Positions 55,052-63,604 of a stretch of DNA of 64,000 nt are shown here, piece after piece. The DNA is from Hungatella sp. UBA7603. GTDB lineage: Bacteria; Bacillota; Clostridia; Lachnospirales; Lachnospiraceae. Where the stretch lies: contig DLJZ01000008.1 in NCBI GenBank assembly GCA_002478865.1, forward strand, positions 1-64,000, written 5' to 3'. Within the stretch, counting starts at the first letter, position 1, and every line of letters starts with the position of its first letter. The notes beneath the pieces were generated by a model, which did not search any database, had not been told where the DNA came from, and saw only the letters and a program-made list of their open reading frames with translations. The position numbers and the translations under genes were made by a program.

Positions 55052-55906
55052 ATGAAAACAAATGAATTGGTAAAGAAGAAAAAACAAATTACCATAGTCG
55101 ATGTTATTATATATTTAGGTCTTGTCATTCTTGCACTGATTTATCTTCTTCCTTTGCTATGGATGCTCAGTGTTTCCTTTAAAACCAACCGGGAAGTACT
55201 GACGAATCCATTTTCCATACCCCAGGTATTGCAATTAGGGAATTATATATTTTCTTGGGTAAATGGTAAGCTGGGAATTGCGACCTTAAATTCCATGATT
55301 GTCTGTGCCGCGGCATTGATTATCAGCCTGCTAATTGGTTCTATGGCAGCATTTGCCATTGCAAGAATGAGATTGAAGATCATGCGTTATCTTATGCAGT
55401 ATTTTCTGATTGGTATGATGGTACCGGTTCACTGTGTATTGATTCCTCTTTTTGTCCGTTTTTCAAGTTGGAATCTGACCAATCAATTAATCGGTCTTAT
55501 TATACCATATATAACGTTTTCTCTTCCCATTACAGTATTTCTTATGGTCGGCTTCTTTAAAAGTATGCCAAATGAGCTGCTGGAAGCGGCATGCATTGAC
55601 GGTTGCTCGATCTATGGCTGCTTTATAAGAATTTGTCTTCCGTTGGCAAGAGTTGGTATGTTTGTTGCAGGGCTTATGACTTTTATTGGTAACTGGAACG
55701 AACTGTTGCTTGCAATGGTGTTTATTTCGGATAATCTAAAAAAGACATTGCCAGTTACTTTGACCTTTTTTGTAGGACCTTATGCAACAAACTATGTTCA
55801 GATGTTTGCTGCAATCGTCATAGCAATTGCTCCAACGGTTGTGGTATACAGTATATTTAGCAATCAGATTGTTGATGGACTTACAACTGGTGCAGTTAAG
55901 GGCTGA
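55052..55906 (+). CDS. Sugar ABC importer permease 2
   Basis: 284 residues, six membrane segments, MalG/UgpE-like. EAA loop LLEAACIDGCSIYGCF near residue 175. GGGAGGTGG sets ATG 55052. No ATPase gene accompanies the importer, as in the maltodextrin system of this window. Confidence 0.92.
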   Translation: MKTNELVKKKKQITIVDVIIYLGLVILALIYLLPLLWMLSVSFKTNREVLTNPFSIPQVLQLGNYIFSWVNGKLGIATLNSMIVCAAALIISLLIGSMAAFAIARMRLKIMRYLMQYFLIGMMVPVHCVLIPLFVRFSSWNLTNQLIGLIIPYITFSLPITVFLMVGFFKSMPNELLEAACIDGCSIYGCFIRICLPLARVGMFVAGLMTFIGNWNELLLAMVFISDNLKKTLPVTLTFFVGPYATNYVQMFAAIVIAIAPTVVVYSIFSNQIVDGLTTGAVKG

Positions 55907-55920
55907 TTAATTTTGACATG

Positions 55921-55949
55921 TTGACAAATGAAAAATTCTACGATAATAT
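55921..55949 (+). promoter_or_regulatory. Promoter of oadG-oadB
   Basis: TTGACA, 17-base spacer, TAATAT, 159 bases upstream of the oadG start, leaving a leader of about 150 bases. Confidence 0.7.
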
Positions 55950-55970
55950 AAGATTAATTGAATATGATTG

Positions 55971-56097
55971 ATCCGGTTGGGCAGATAGTTATGTGTTACA
56001 TGTCTGTTTTCAAGAATTGTTGCTTTTAGGGTGGAGGCTTCGTTGGAAGCCCCTGCCCTTTTTTTGTGTCCAAAACCGGAATCTGCATAAAAAAGGA
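55971..56097 (+). promoter_or_regulatory. Leader RNA with attenuator-like layout upstream of oadG
   Basis: GGGCAG (55979-55984) is complementary to CTGCCC (56053-56058), the 3' arm of the terminator, so it could form an antiterminator. GCAGAT (55981-55986) also matches ATCTGC (56081-56086) next to the ribosome binding site. CAGA...ATGT/ACAT...TCTG forms a small inner stem. No known riboswitch consensus was recognised. Confidence 0.5.
56028..56065 (+). terminator. Terminator hairpin within the oadG leader
   Basis: AGGGTGGAGGCTTC, loop GTTG, GAAGCCCCTGCCCT (one mismatch, two wobble pairs), then seven T. It lies 42 bases before the oadG start, and after the permease operon. Confidence 0.88.
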
Positions 56098-56107
56098 GAT
56101 TGAATGT

Positions 56108-56263
56108 ATGGATTTATTAGAAAGTGTTAGTGTGTCGTTGTTTTTACTTGCAGTCGTATTTTTTGTATTGCTTTGTCTGTATTTATGTATTCGATTGTTT
56201 TCTTATCTACTGAAAAAGTTCCAGCAGGGAAAAGTGTCTTGTGATAAGGATGAGAAAATTTGA
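56108..56263 (+). CDS. OadG-like small subunit of a sodium-pump decarboxylase
   Basis: 51 residues: one membrane segment (about 8-33) followed by a short charged tail with KKFQQGK. This matches the gamma subunit of sodium-translocating decarboxylases, which anchors the complex, though it is shorter than usual. The frame is open from 56066, but AAAAGGAG places the start at ATG 56108. Directly precedes the beta subunit by 22 bases, which supports the assignment. Confidence 0.72.
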   Translation: MDLLESVSVSLFLLAVVFFVLLCLYLCIRLFSYLLKKFQQGKVSCDKDEKI

Positions 56264-56285
56264 ATTTTGAAAGAGGAGAATAACT

Positions 56286-57422
56286 ATGTTTATTAATGCG
56301 TTAAGAGAATTATGGGAATCTTCAGGATTCGCTGTGCTAACCTGGCAGCAGGCTCTGATGATTCTATTGGCTTGCTTCTTGATTTATCTTGCAATTGTCA
56401 AGAAATTTGAGCCTCTTTTACTGTTGCCTATCGCCTTTGGGATGTTGCTGGTTAATTTGCCTTTGACAGGGTTAATGTCCCAACCTGATTCTGCCACAGG
56501 GCCGGGTGGTCTTCTTTATTATCTGTATCAGGGAGTAAAGTTAGGGATTTATCCTTCCTTGATTTTTTTAGGCATCGGAGCGATGACTGATTTTGGTCCG
56601 CTGATTGCCCGTCCAAGCAGCTTGTTTTTAGGAGCTGGTGCTCAGTTTGGAATTTGTGTTGCTTTTGTTCTTGCTAGTGCTTTGGGCTTTCAGCCTGCAC
56701 AAGCAGCAGCAACAGCAATCATAGGAGGAGCTGACGGACCTACTGCGATTTTTCTTGCATCAAGGCTTGCTCCGGAATTGCTTCCTGCCATAGCTATAGC
56801 AGCTTATTCCTATATGGCCTTGATCCCTTTAATCCAGCCTCCTATTATGCGTTTGCTGACTACGAAAAAGGAGAGAGAAACAGGGATGGAACAGCTTCGT
56901 CCAGTCTCTAAACTTGAAAAGGTTTGTTTCCCTGTGATTGTTACCATCTTATGTGTGCTTTTGCTTCCTTCGGTGGCACCTCTCATTGGTATGCTCATGC
57001 TTGGAAATCTATTTCGAGAATCCGGGGTTGTGGAACGCTTATCAGAGACAGCTCAAAATTCCCTGATTAATATTGTTACAATATTTTTAGGTGTTACAGT
57101 AGGGGCCACAGCTAATGCAGAGACTTTTTTACGTCCTCAGACAATTATGATAGTTGGTCTAGGATTGTTTGCTTTTGTATTTAGTACAATAGGTGGATTG
57201 TTGCTTGGTAAGGTGATGTATTGGGCCACGAAAGGTAAGATTAATCCTTTAATAGGCTCTGCTGGAGTCTCTGCAGTACCTATGGCAGCTAGAGTATCTC
57301 ATATAGAAGGACAGAAGGCAAATCCAACTAACTTTTTGTTGATGCATGCCATTGGGCCTAATGTAGCAGGCGTTATAGGATCTGCGGTAGCAGCAGGTGT
57401 TTTGTTATCTTTATTTGGATAG
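56286..57422 (+). CDS. Sodium-translocating decarboxylase beta subunit (OadB/MmdB/GcdB family)
   Basis: 378-residue membrane protein that couples decarboxylation of a carboxybiotin to sodium export. Family motifs: [17 protein letters not shown] (near residue 95), the ion-site [19 protein letters not shown] (near 147) and [22 protein letters not shown] at the end. Alpha (carboxyltransferase) and biotin-carrier genes are not beside it, so whether the substrate is oxaloacetate, methylmalonyl-CoA or glutaconyl-CoA cannot be told. Confidence 0.93.
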   Translation: MFINALRELWESSGFAVLTWQQALMILLACFLIYLAIVKKFEPLLLLPIAFGMLLVNLPLTGLMSQPDSATGPGGLLYYLYQGVKLGIYPSLIFLGIGAMTDFGPLIARPSSLFLGAGAQFGICVAFVLASALGFQPAQAAATAIIGGADGPTAIFLASRLAPELLPAIAIAAYSYMALIPLIQPPIMRLLTTKKERETGMEQLRPVSKLEKVCFPVIVTILCVLLLPSVAPLIGMLMLGNLFRESGVVERLSETAQNSLINIVTIFLGVTVGATANAETFLRPQTIMIVGLGLFAFVFSTIGGLLLGKVMYWATKGKINPLIGSAGVSAVPMAARVSHIEGQKANPTNFLLMHAIGPNVAGVIGSAVAAGVLLSLFG

Positions 57423-57439
57423 TACGATGGTAAATAAAA

Positions 57440-57476
57440 ATGCTCTGATTGGATCGTTTGATCCAAATCAGAGCAT
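57440..57476. terminator. Bidirectional terminator between oadB and sufU
   Basis: ATGCTCTGATT-GGATC, loop GTTT, GATCC-AAATCAGAGCAT. T-rich tails follow on both strands, stronger on the minus strand (TTTTTATTT after the stem). Confidence 0.85.
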
Positions 57477-57481
57477 AACTT

Positions 57482-57943
57482 TTATAATTCTCCGTCAGAG
57501 CAGCCTTTTGGTTCTGTTTTTCCGTCCAGGGCTTCTTCTAGAGTATGCCATGCAAGCACAGCACATTTCACTCTTCCTGGCATATGTGAGATTCCTTTTA
57601 ACGAAAGAATGTCATCTAGGACTTCCAACTGCTCATCATCCGTAATATCACCCTTTATCATGCCGTAAAAGAGAGTGATAAGATTTTTTGCTTCCTCAAC
57701 AGTCTTTCCCGCGATTAAATCAATCATCATGGAAGTGGAGGCTTGTGAGATAGCACAACCCGTGCCTGTAAAGCCGGCGTCTTTTATAACTCCGTCAGAG
57801 ACTTTAAGCTCCAGAGTGATATCATCGCCGCAGCTAGGATTGACACCTTCTAAGACTGCGGTTGCATGCTCCACTTTATGGCGATTGTGAACAGCTCTGC
57901 TGTTCTCCACAATAATTTGATTATACAAAGCTTTAAGATCCAT
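57482..57943 (-). CDS. sufU: SufU iron-sulfur assembly protein
   Basis: 153 residues, IscU-like fold. Zinc/cysteine ligands: NPSCGDDITL (near residue 38), GTGCAISQAST (near 63) and MPGRVKCAVLAWHTL (near 128). In Firmicutes SufU accepts sulfur from SufS. Last gene of the suf operon; its start overlaps the end of sufS by 11 bases. Confidence 0.94.
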   Translation of the reverse strand: MDLKALYNQIIVENSRAVHNRHKVEHATAVLEGVNPSCGDDITLELKVSDGVIKDAGFTGTGCAISQASTSMMIDLIAGKTVEEAKNLITLFYGMIKGDITDDEQLEVLDDILSLKGISHMPGRVKCAVLAWHTLEEALDGKTEPKGCSDGEL

Positions 57944-59153
57944 AGCCCATCAACCCCCTTACATTTTTCAAACTATTTAAAAAGATATCAACATCTTCCT
58001 TCGTATTGTAAATTCCAAAGCTGACACGGGCACATGAATTGATTTTCAAGTAATCCATAAGTGGCTGTGCACAGTGGTGTCCTGCACGGACCGTAATCCC
58101 ATCAGAATCCAGAAGAGAAGCGGTATCATGGGGGTGAACCTCATCTACATTAAAGGAGATAACGCCGTGACGTTTATCGGGAGAGGGGTCTCCATATATG
58201 GTTATATGGGGAATATCAGCTAACCCTTCCAGGGCTTGTGTCATGAGCTCTTTCTCATGATTTTTAATGTTTTCCCAGCCAAGCAAATTTAAGTAGTTTA
58301 TGGCTGCAGCGAGACCAACCTCGCCCCCTACGTTTCTAGTACCAGCTTCAAACCGGCGGGGTACTTCTGCATAGGTAGAACTTTGCTCATGAACACTTCC
58401 TATCATATCTCCCCCTGTTAAAAAAGGAGGCATCTTTTCTAAAAGCTCTTTTTTTCCATATAGCACTCCGATTCCCATAGGAGCATAAAGCTTATGACCA
58501 GAGAAAACGGCAAAATCAACATCAAGGGCTTTTACATCTACGGTCATATGAGGAACGCTCTGTGCACAGTCCAAAACCACAACAGCGCCTGCACTCCTTG
58601 CACGTCTTACAATAGAGTCTACGGGTATTTCAATTCCAAGAACATTGGATACCTGGGCGACCGCAACCAGTTTGGTTTTAGAGGTGATTTTTTTATCCAG
58701 TTCCTCTTCGGTTAGATGTCCTAAGTCGTCTGGATAAAGATAAACTAGTTTTGCTCCTGTTAGCTTAGAGACCCTTTGCCATGGAACCAGATTGCTGTGA
58801 TGCTCCGCCACGGAGAGGACGATTTCGTCCCCTTCCTTTAAAAATTCCATCCCGTGGCTGTAAGCGATTAAATTCAAGCTTTCTGTGGCATTCTGGGTAA
58901 ATATGATTTCATCAGAAGAAGCATTTAAAAAATTGCCAACGATTTTCCTGGAATCTTCATGGGCTTTTGTGGCACGAGCACCTAGTTCGTAGACACCTCT
59001 GTGAGGATTGGCATTGTCCATTCGATAATATGCCTCCACCGCATTTAACACAGCTAAAGGTTTTGACGTGGTGGCGGCATTATCTAGATATATGAGTGGT
59101 TTTCCGTTTTCCAAGACAGAAAGGATAGGAAAATCATCCCGGATTGTTTTCAT
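57933..59153 (-). CDS. sufS: Cysteine desulfurase SufS
   Basis: 406 residues, PLP-dependent class V aminotransferase fold. YLDNAATTSKP near residue 20, PLP lysine in FSGHKLYAPMGIG (near 225), active cysteine in VRAGHHCAQPLM (near 362). Group II desulfurase with SufU as partner. AAAGGAGG selects the ATG at 59153, inside the last 20 bases of sufD. Confidence 0.95.
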   Translation of the reverse strand: MKTIRDDFPILSVLENGKPLIYLDNAATTSKPLAVLNAVEAYYRMDNANPHRGVYELGARATKAHEDSRKIVGNFLNASSDEIIFTQNATESLNLIAYSHGMEFLKEGDEIVLSVAEHHSNLVPWQRVSKLTGAKLVYLYPDDLGHLTEEELDKKITSKTKLVAVAQVSNVLGIEIPVDSIVRRARSAGAVVVLDCAQSVPHMTVDVKALDVDFAVFSGHKLYAPMGIGVLYGKKELLEKMPPFLTGGDMIGSVHEQSSTYAEVPRRFEAGTRNVGGEVGLAAAINYLNLLGWENIKNHEKELMTQALEGLADIPHITIYGDPSPDKRHGVISFNVDEVHPHDTASLLDSDGITVRAGHHCAQPLMDYLKINSCARVSFGIYNTKEDVDIFLNSLKNVRGLMGYGS

Positions 59154-60222
59154 GGTGGTCAAGCCTCCTTTCAATGTCTTCAAGAATTTCGTTGCGTAAG
59201 TTTTCATCCGGAAGCAAATCAAGTACCGGCATGAAACGGGCCTCAATCATAAGTCGCTTTGCCTGAGTGGGAGTAAGCCCCCTGGAACAGAGATAGTAAA
59301 GCTGTTTTTCATCAAACCTGCCAAGAGTGGCAGCGTGTTGGCCTTCGACTTGTTCTTCCCCACAAAGTATAAGTGGGGCAGTGCGGTTGCGTGCCGTTGG
59401 GTCTAGCAAAAGTACATTTTCATTTACGTGGCCTGCTGAGCGAACGGCACCGCTGCGAAAATCAATAGTTCCTCTAAGAATTTTACTGCTTTTATCAGCC
59501 AGTACTCCAGATGTGTACATATCACTTGTGGACTCTATGCCTAGATGTACCGCAGTATCATTAAAGTCCAGATACTGAGACTCGTGTCCAAAATATGCGG
59601 CGCTTAAGGAGTATTCGCTCTTTGGTCCTACCAGCTCTATCAGGGATCCGCAGGCAGCTACGTTACCGCCTAGTATGGCACGAACCAGCTCCACCTTGGC
59701 ACCTCCTTCTACTCGTGCGCCGACGGCTTCCCAGCTTCGGCTTTGAGCGCCTAAAAGCTGAATTTGAATCAGACGGATAAAGGAGCCTGGTTTTGCGAGA
59801 ATTTGAGTTAAACTCATGACAGCGCCATCGGTAGTATCTCCTTTTAGGATCTGAACCATGGTAAGGTGACTGTTTCTCTCTGCAACAATACCAAAATGAG
59901 TTCGGCTGGCAGGAGAGGAGGAATCTATTTGCTCTGTTACTACAAGTGGTTCTTTCATATCGGCATTTACATGGATAAAGCAGGTTTTATCGGCATTATC
60001 CAGGATATAGTCATCGTAATAAGAGCCCATTCCGGTGGAGATCTTTGCTACCGCAGAGGGAAGCTCCTCCATCGTCTGTATGCCAGGGACGCTTAAATTG
60101 GCACAAGGCACTTTTTTTCCTTTTGACAAGGATTCTTTTGGCAGTTCGGCTCTTGTCTCTGCCCAATTGACGCCCATACGGTTCCAGGTAGGAACCGGTA
60201 GTATGTTTATTTTATCGTTCAT
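59134..60222 (-). CDS. sufD: SufD component of the Fe-S scaffold
   Basis: 362 residues, SufB/SufD family beta-helix protein. It has the C-terminal CSRGLTPTQAKRLMIEARF pattern common to the family and pairs with SufB in the SufBC2D scaffold. AAAGGAGGA sets the ATG at 60222. Ends overlapping sufS by 20 bases. Confidence 0.92.
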   Translation of the reverse strand: MNDKINILPVPTWNRMGVNWAETRAELPKESLSKGKKVPCANLSVPGIQTMEELPSAVAKISTGMGSYYDDYILDNADKTCFIHVNADMKEPLVVTEQIDSSSPASRTHFGIVAERNSHLTMVQILKGDTTDGAVMSLTQILAKPGSFIRLIQIQLLGAQSRSWEAVGARVEGGAKVELVRAILGGNVAACGSLIELVGPKSEYSLSAAYFGHESQYLDFNDTAVHLGIESTSDMYTSGVLADKSSKILRGTIDFRSGAVRSAGHVNENVLLLDPTARNRTAPLILCGEEQVEGQHAATLGRFDEKQLYYLCSRGLTPTQAKRLMIEARFMPVLDLLPDENLRNEILEDIERRLDHHENNPG

Positions 60223-60238
60223 AATCCAGTTCCTCCTT

Positions 60239-61657
60239 TCAACCAATACTTCCTACCATTTCAAGATGAATTAAATTATTCATCTCAACGGCATATTCTA
60301 ACGGCAGTTCTTTTGCAATGGGTTCTGCAAAACCACCTACAATCATTGCTCTTGCATTTTCTTCAGAAAGTCCGCGGCTCATAAGATAGAAGATGGCTGA
60401 CTCACTGATACGACCAATCTTGGCTTCGTGTCCAATATCCACTTCATCGCATTGAATATCCATGACAGGAATGGTATCTGACCTGGAGATGCTGTCAAGC
60501 ATCAGGGATTCACAGGATACAGATGATTTACTGCCTGACGCCTGAGGAGTAACAGTAATCGCGCTACGAAAGGTGGATATACCACCATCTGTTGAAATAG
60601 ATTTGGTGGTAATATGTGAGGTGGTATTTGGTGCAGAATGAAGCACCTTAGCTCCTGTATCCAGATTTTGTCCTTCACCGGCAAAGGTAATTCCGGTAAA
60701 TTCCATACGGGAATTTTTCCCCTTCAAAATGCTCATAGGATATAAGTAGGAGATATGAGACCCAAAGGAACCAGAAACCCACTCAATGGTTCCACCTTCC
60801 TCAACAACTGCACGTTTGGTGTTTAAATTAAACATATTCTTTGACCAGTTCTCGATGGTAGAATAGCGGAGTCTGGCATTTTTCCCTACATAAAGTTCCA
60901 CACACCCGGCGTGAAGATTTGCTACATTGTACTTTGGAGCTGAGCATCCTTCAATGAAATGAAGATATGCTCCTTCATCTACAATGATAAGGGTATGTTC
61001 AAACTGTCCGGCACCTGGTGCATTTAGTCTAAAGTAAGACTGGAGAGGAATCTCCACAGAAGCGCCTGGTGGAACGTATACAAAGGAGCCTCCGGACCAA
61101 ACGGCACCGTGAAGTGCGGCAAATTTGTGATCAGAGGGAGGAACCAGTTTCATAAAATGCTTTCGCACCATTTCGGCATAAGGTCCAGTTAATGCGCTTT
61201 CCATGTCTGTATAAACAACACCCTGAGCTGCTACTTCTTCCCTTACGCTATGATAAACCACTTCTGAGTCATATTGTGCGCCAACGCCTGCTAGTGATTT
61301 TCTCTCTGCATCTGGAATGCCCAACCGCTCGAAGGTGTTCTTAATATAGTCCGGTACGTCAGACCAGTTGGTACGCATGTCGGTCTTTGGACGGACATAA
61401 GTAACGATATCTTCAATGTTAAGCCCATCAAGGGAAGGTCCCCAGATTGGAAGTGGCGTCTTATGATAGGTCTCCAAAGCCTTAAGGCGGAAGAGTCGCA
61501 TCCATTCTGGATCATTTTTTTCCTGAGATATCTTTGAAACAATGTCGGAAGTCAGGCCTGAGTTCACTTCAAAAGAAGAGTCTACTTTATCCTTTATATC
61601 ATAAATGCTTCGATCTACTTCGCTTACATGAGTTTTTTCGTGATTAAAGTCTTTCAT
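60239..61657 (-). CDS. sufB: SufB component of the Fe-S scaffold
   Basis: 472 residues. Family segments: GVGAQYDSEVVYHS, GGSFVYVPPGASVEIPLQSY, the CSAPKYNVANLHAG stretch with a conserved cysteine, and FYLMSRGLSEENARAMIV near the end. Highest conservation of the operon. GGAGGG places the start at 61657, four bases after the sufC stop. Confidence 0.95.
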   Translation of the reverse strand: MKDFNHEKTHVSEVDRSIYDIKDKVDSSFEVNSGLTSDIVSKISQEKNDPEWMRLFRLKALETYHKTPLPIWGPSLDGLNIEDIVTYVRPKTDMRTNWSDVPDYIKNTFERLGIPDAERKSLAGVGAQYDSEVVYHSVREEVAAQGVVYTDMESALTGPYAEMVRKHFMKLVPPSDHKFAALHGAVWSGGSFVYVPPGASVEIPLQSYFRLNAPGAGQFEHTLIIVDEGAYLHFIEGCSAPKYNVANLHAGCVELYVGKNARLRYSTIENWSKNMFNLNTKRAVVEEGGTIEWVSGSFGSHISYLYPMSILKGKNSRMEFTGITFAGEGQNLDTGAKVLHSAPNTTSHITTKSISTDGGISTFRSAITVTPQASGSKSSVSCESLMLDSISRSDTIPVMDIQCDEVDIGHEAKIGRISESAIFYLMSRGLSEENARAMIVGGFAEPIAKELPLEYAVEMNNLIHLEMVGSIG

Positions 61658-61661
61658 GGCC

Positions 61662-62408
61662 TCAGCCCTCCTTCTCCAGTGCGCCGAATCCATCGTTTGT
61701 AATCGTGGAGATTAGTTCTTTTCCGCCAGTTCGGACAATGCGTCCGCCCTCCAGAATATGGACCACATCTACGTCAAGACCTTCTAGGATTTTAGCGTTG
61801 TGGGTAATGATAAATAAGCCGTTTTTCTTGTTTGAGAAAGTGCGGATGCCTTTGGTCACTGTTCGTACCGCATCCACGTCTAGGCCAGAATCGGTTTCAT
61901 CTAATAATGCTAGCTTGGGGTGAAGCATAAGCATTTGTAAAATTTCAGCTTTTTTCTTCTCGCCTCCGGAGAATCCTACGTTTAAATAACGCTCAGCGTA
62001 AGACGGATTCATATCAAGTGCCTCCATTTGTTCCATTAGCTCCTTACGAAAAGAAAGGATTTTAGGCTGGCGGCCGTCAACTGCCCCTCTGGCAGTGCGG
62101 AGAAAGTTTTCCAGTGTAATACCAGGAATTTCTTCGGGCACCTGGAAGGATAAAAAGAGTCCAGCTCTTGCCCTGGCATCTGCTTTCTCTTCTGTAATAT
62201 CTTTGCCCTCGAATAAAATACTACCCCGCCTTATGGTAAATCTTGGATCCCCCATAACAGTGGAAACAAGGGTGGATTTTCCAGTTCCGTTAGGGCCCAT
62301 GAGGACATGAAGCTCTCCCGGATTCACTTTTAAGTTTACTCCATCTAAAATTACTTTATCTTCAACAGATACACATAAATCTACAATTTCAAGCAATGGT
62401 TTGCTCAT
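61662..62408 (-). CDS. sufC: SufC ATPase of the Fe-S assembly system
   Basis: 248 residues, soluble ABC ATPase. Walker A LMGPNGTGKSTLV near residue 36, signature VGFSGGEKKKAEIL, Walker B LALLDETDSGLDVDA. First gene of the sufCBDSU operon; AAAGGAGG lies before the ATG. No Rrf2-type regulator gene adjoins the operon. Confidence 0.95.
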   Translation of the reverse strand: MSKPLLEIVDLCVSVEDKVILDGVNLKVNPGELHVLMGPNGTGKSTLVSTVMGDPRFTIRRGSILFEGKDITEEKADARARAGLFLSFQVPEEIPGITLENFLRTARGAVDGRQPKILSFRKELMEQMEALDMNPSYAERYLNVGFSGGEKKKAEILQMLMLHPKLALLDETDSGLDVDAVRTVTKGIRTFSNKKNGLFIITHNAKILEGLDVDVVHILEGGRIVRTGGKELISTITNDGFGALEKEG

Positions 62409-62481
62409 ATTTTTCAGCCTCCTTTATGCCTTATTTCAGGCAATTACAGGGTTAGAACATGCTAACTAACCTTTCATAATA

Positions 62482-62510
62482 ATACTATACCTTTTTGGTA
62501 TGAATTACAA
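62482..62510 (-). promoter_or_regulatory. suf promoter with palindrome in the spacer
   Basis: On the minus strand TTGTAA, 17 bases, TAGTAT. The inverted repeat ATACC-N5-GGTAT (62487-62501) lies between the two elements and could be an Rrf2-type or other repressor site. Confidence 0.6.
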
Positions 62511-62826
62511 GCCTTAATTTCGATTTTGTGCAATCTTTCCCAAAAAAATTACCATTTCGAGATACCTTTTTAAATTTTCCATAACAATACGGGGAAGTAA
62601 CTTAAGAAAAGAATGGAAAAGTTATGAAGATTATGGCCATTACAGCCTGAACTGCAGCCATTGCACAAACGTACTTAGCGCAAACGTACATTGCCAAGGA
62701 GATTTGGAACATGCAGCAGGGACAAGGGAGATTTCGCTAAGGTTGAATTGCTTATGCTTATATAGAACATATTGGCTATGATTAACAGTGTTTTCGTAGT
62801 CAGCATTGATGGAGCAGAAATAATAG
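62511..62826. other. Gap without a supported gene
   Basis: About 315 bases between the suf and marR promoters. Two direct copies of CAAACGTAC (62666-62674 and 62681-62689) are the only repeat seen. Short frames lack family resemblance. Confidence 0.4.
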
Positions 62827-62898
62827 AAAGGTACCTTTTAAAAAATATATTGACAAACAAATAAGGTACCTGTATAATCAGATGAGTAAGGTACCTTT
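62827..62898 (+). promoter_or_regulatory. marR promoter with three operator copies
   Basis: TTGACA (62850-62855), 17 bases, TATAAT (62873-62878). GGTACC-centred palindromes occur at 62827-62838 (AAAGGTACCTTT), 62863-62872 in the spacer, and 62887-62898 downstream of the -10. They are probably bound by the MarR protein encoded next. Confidence 0.85.
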
Positions 62899-62930
62899 AG
62901 AAAATTTCGTATAATAAAAGAGGAATGTAT

Positions 62931-63452
62931 ATGCAAGAAAAAAAATTTGATTTAATTATGCAATTGACACGTGTTGAATGGTTACTTCATAAATATCACC
63001 AACAAAACCATATGAATTTTGGACCGATGGCAGATCCTCGTAAAGGACAGGGAAGAATTTTAAGTATTCTTAAAATGAAACCTGAAATCAGCCAAAAGGA
63101 ATTATCATATTTACTTGAAATGAGACCACAATCCATGGGGGAGCTTCTTACAAAACTTGAAAAGAAGGGATATATAAGTAGGACACCATCGGAAACAGAT
63201 CGTAGAGTATTAAACATCAAGTTGACAAAAGAAGGAGAAGAAGCAACAGCAGAATCAACGGAACCGGAATTTAGCTTCGACCAGGTGTTTGAATGTTTGA
63301 ATGATGAAGAACAACAAAATTTGAGTTGTTATTTGGATAGAATTATTATGTCATTGGAGACACAGGTGGAGGATGAAAATTCAGAGCCCGACTTTGATCC
63401 GCGTGCGCGAGGTAGAAATCCGTTTGAAGGGTTAGGTGGTCCCCGATTCTAA
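62931..63452 (+). CDS. MarR family transcriptional regulator
   Basis: 173 residues: winged helix-turn-helix core (about 30-125) with ISQKELSYLLEMRPQSMGELLTKLEKKGYI and the wing SETDRRVLNIKLTKEG, then an acidic C-terminal tail of about 35 residues with DFDPRARGRNPF. Most likely an autorepressor that also controls the MATE pump downstream. AAAAGAGG fits ATG 62931 better than ATG 62925. Confidence 0.92.
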   Translation: MQEKKFDLIMQLTRVEWLLHKYHQQNHMNFGPMADPRKGQGRILSILKMKPEISQKELSYLLEMRPQSMGELLTKLEKKGYISRTPSETDRRVLNIKLTKEGEEATAESTEPEFSFDQVFECLNDEEQQNLSCYLDRIIMSLETQVEDENSEPDFDPRARGRNPFEGLGGPRF

Positions 63453-63516
63453 GATAGAGGAAAAGGGAATAGGCAGAATCAAATCATGAGTAATTAGTTT
63501 TGCAGCATAGGATATG

Positions 63517-63561
63517 AAGGCGTTGCGCAAATGACATATAAGGTCAGCGCCTTTATTTTTT
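63517..63561 (+). terminator. Terminator between marR and the MATE gene
   Basis: AAGGCG-T-TG (63517 on) pairs with CA-G-CGCCTT (to 63553), followed by TATTTTTTT. It may set a lower level of pump than regulator transcript. Confidence 0.6.
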
Positions 63562-63604
63562 TGCGCCAATTTTTGCGCAAAATGATTAGAAAGGAGTTTT
63601 TATT

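Noticed and set aside
62666..62689. CAAACGTAC direct repeats as a CRISPR or integration site
   Set aside because: Only two short copies, with no array, mobile gene or flanking repeat.
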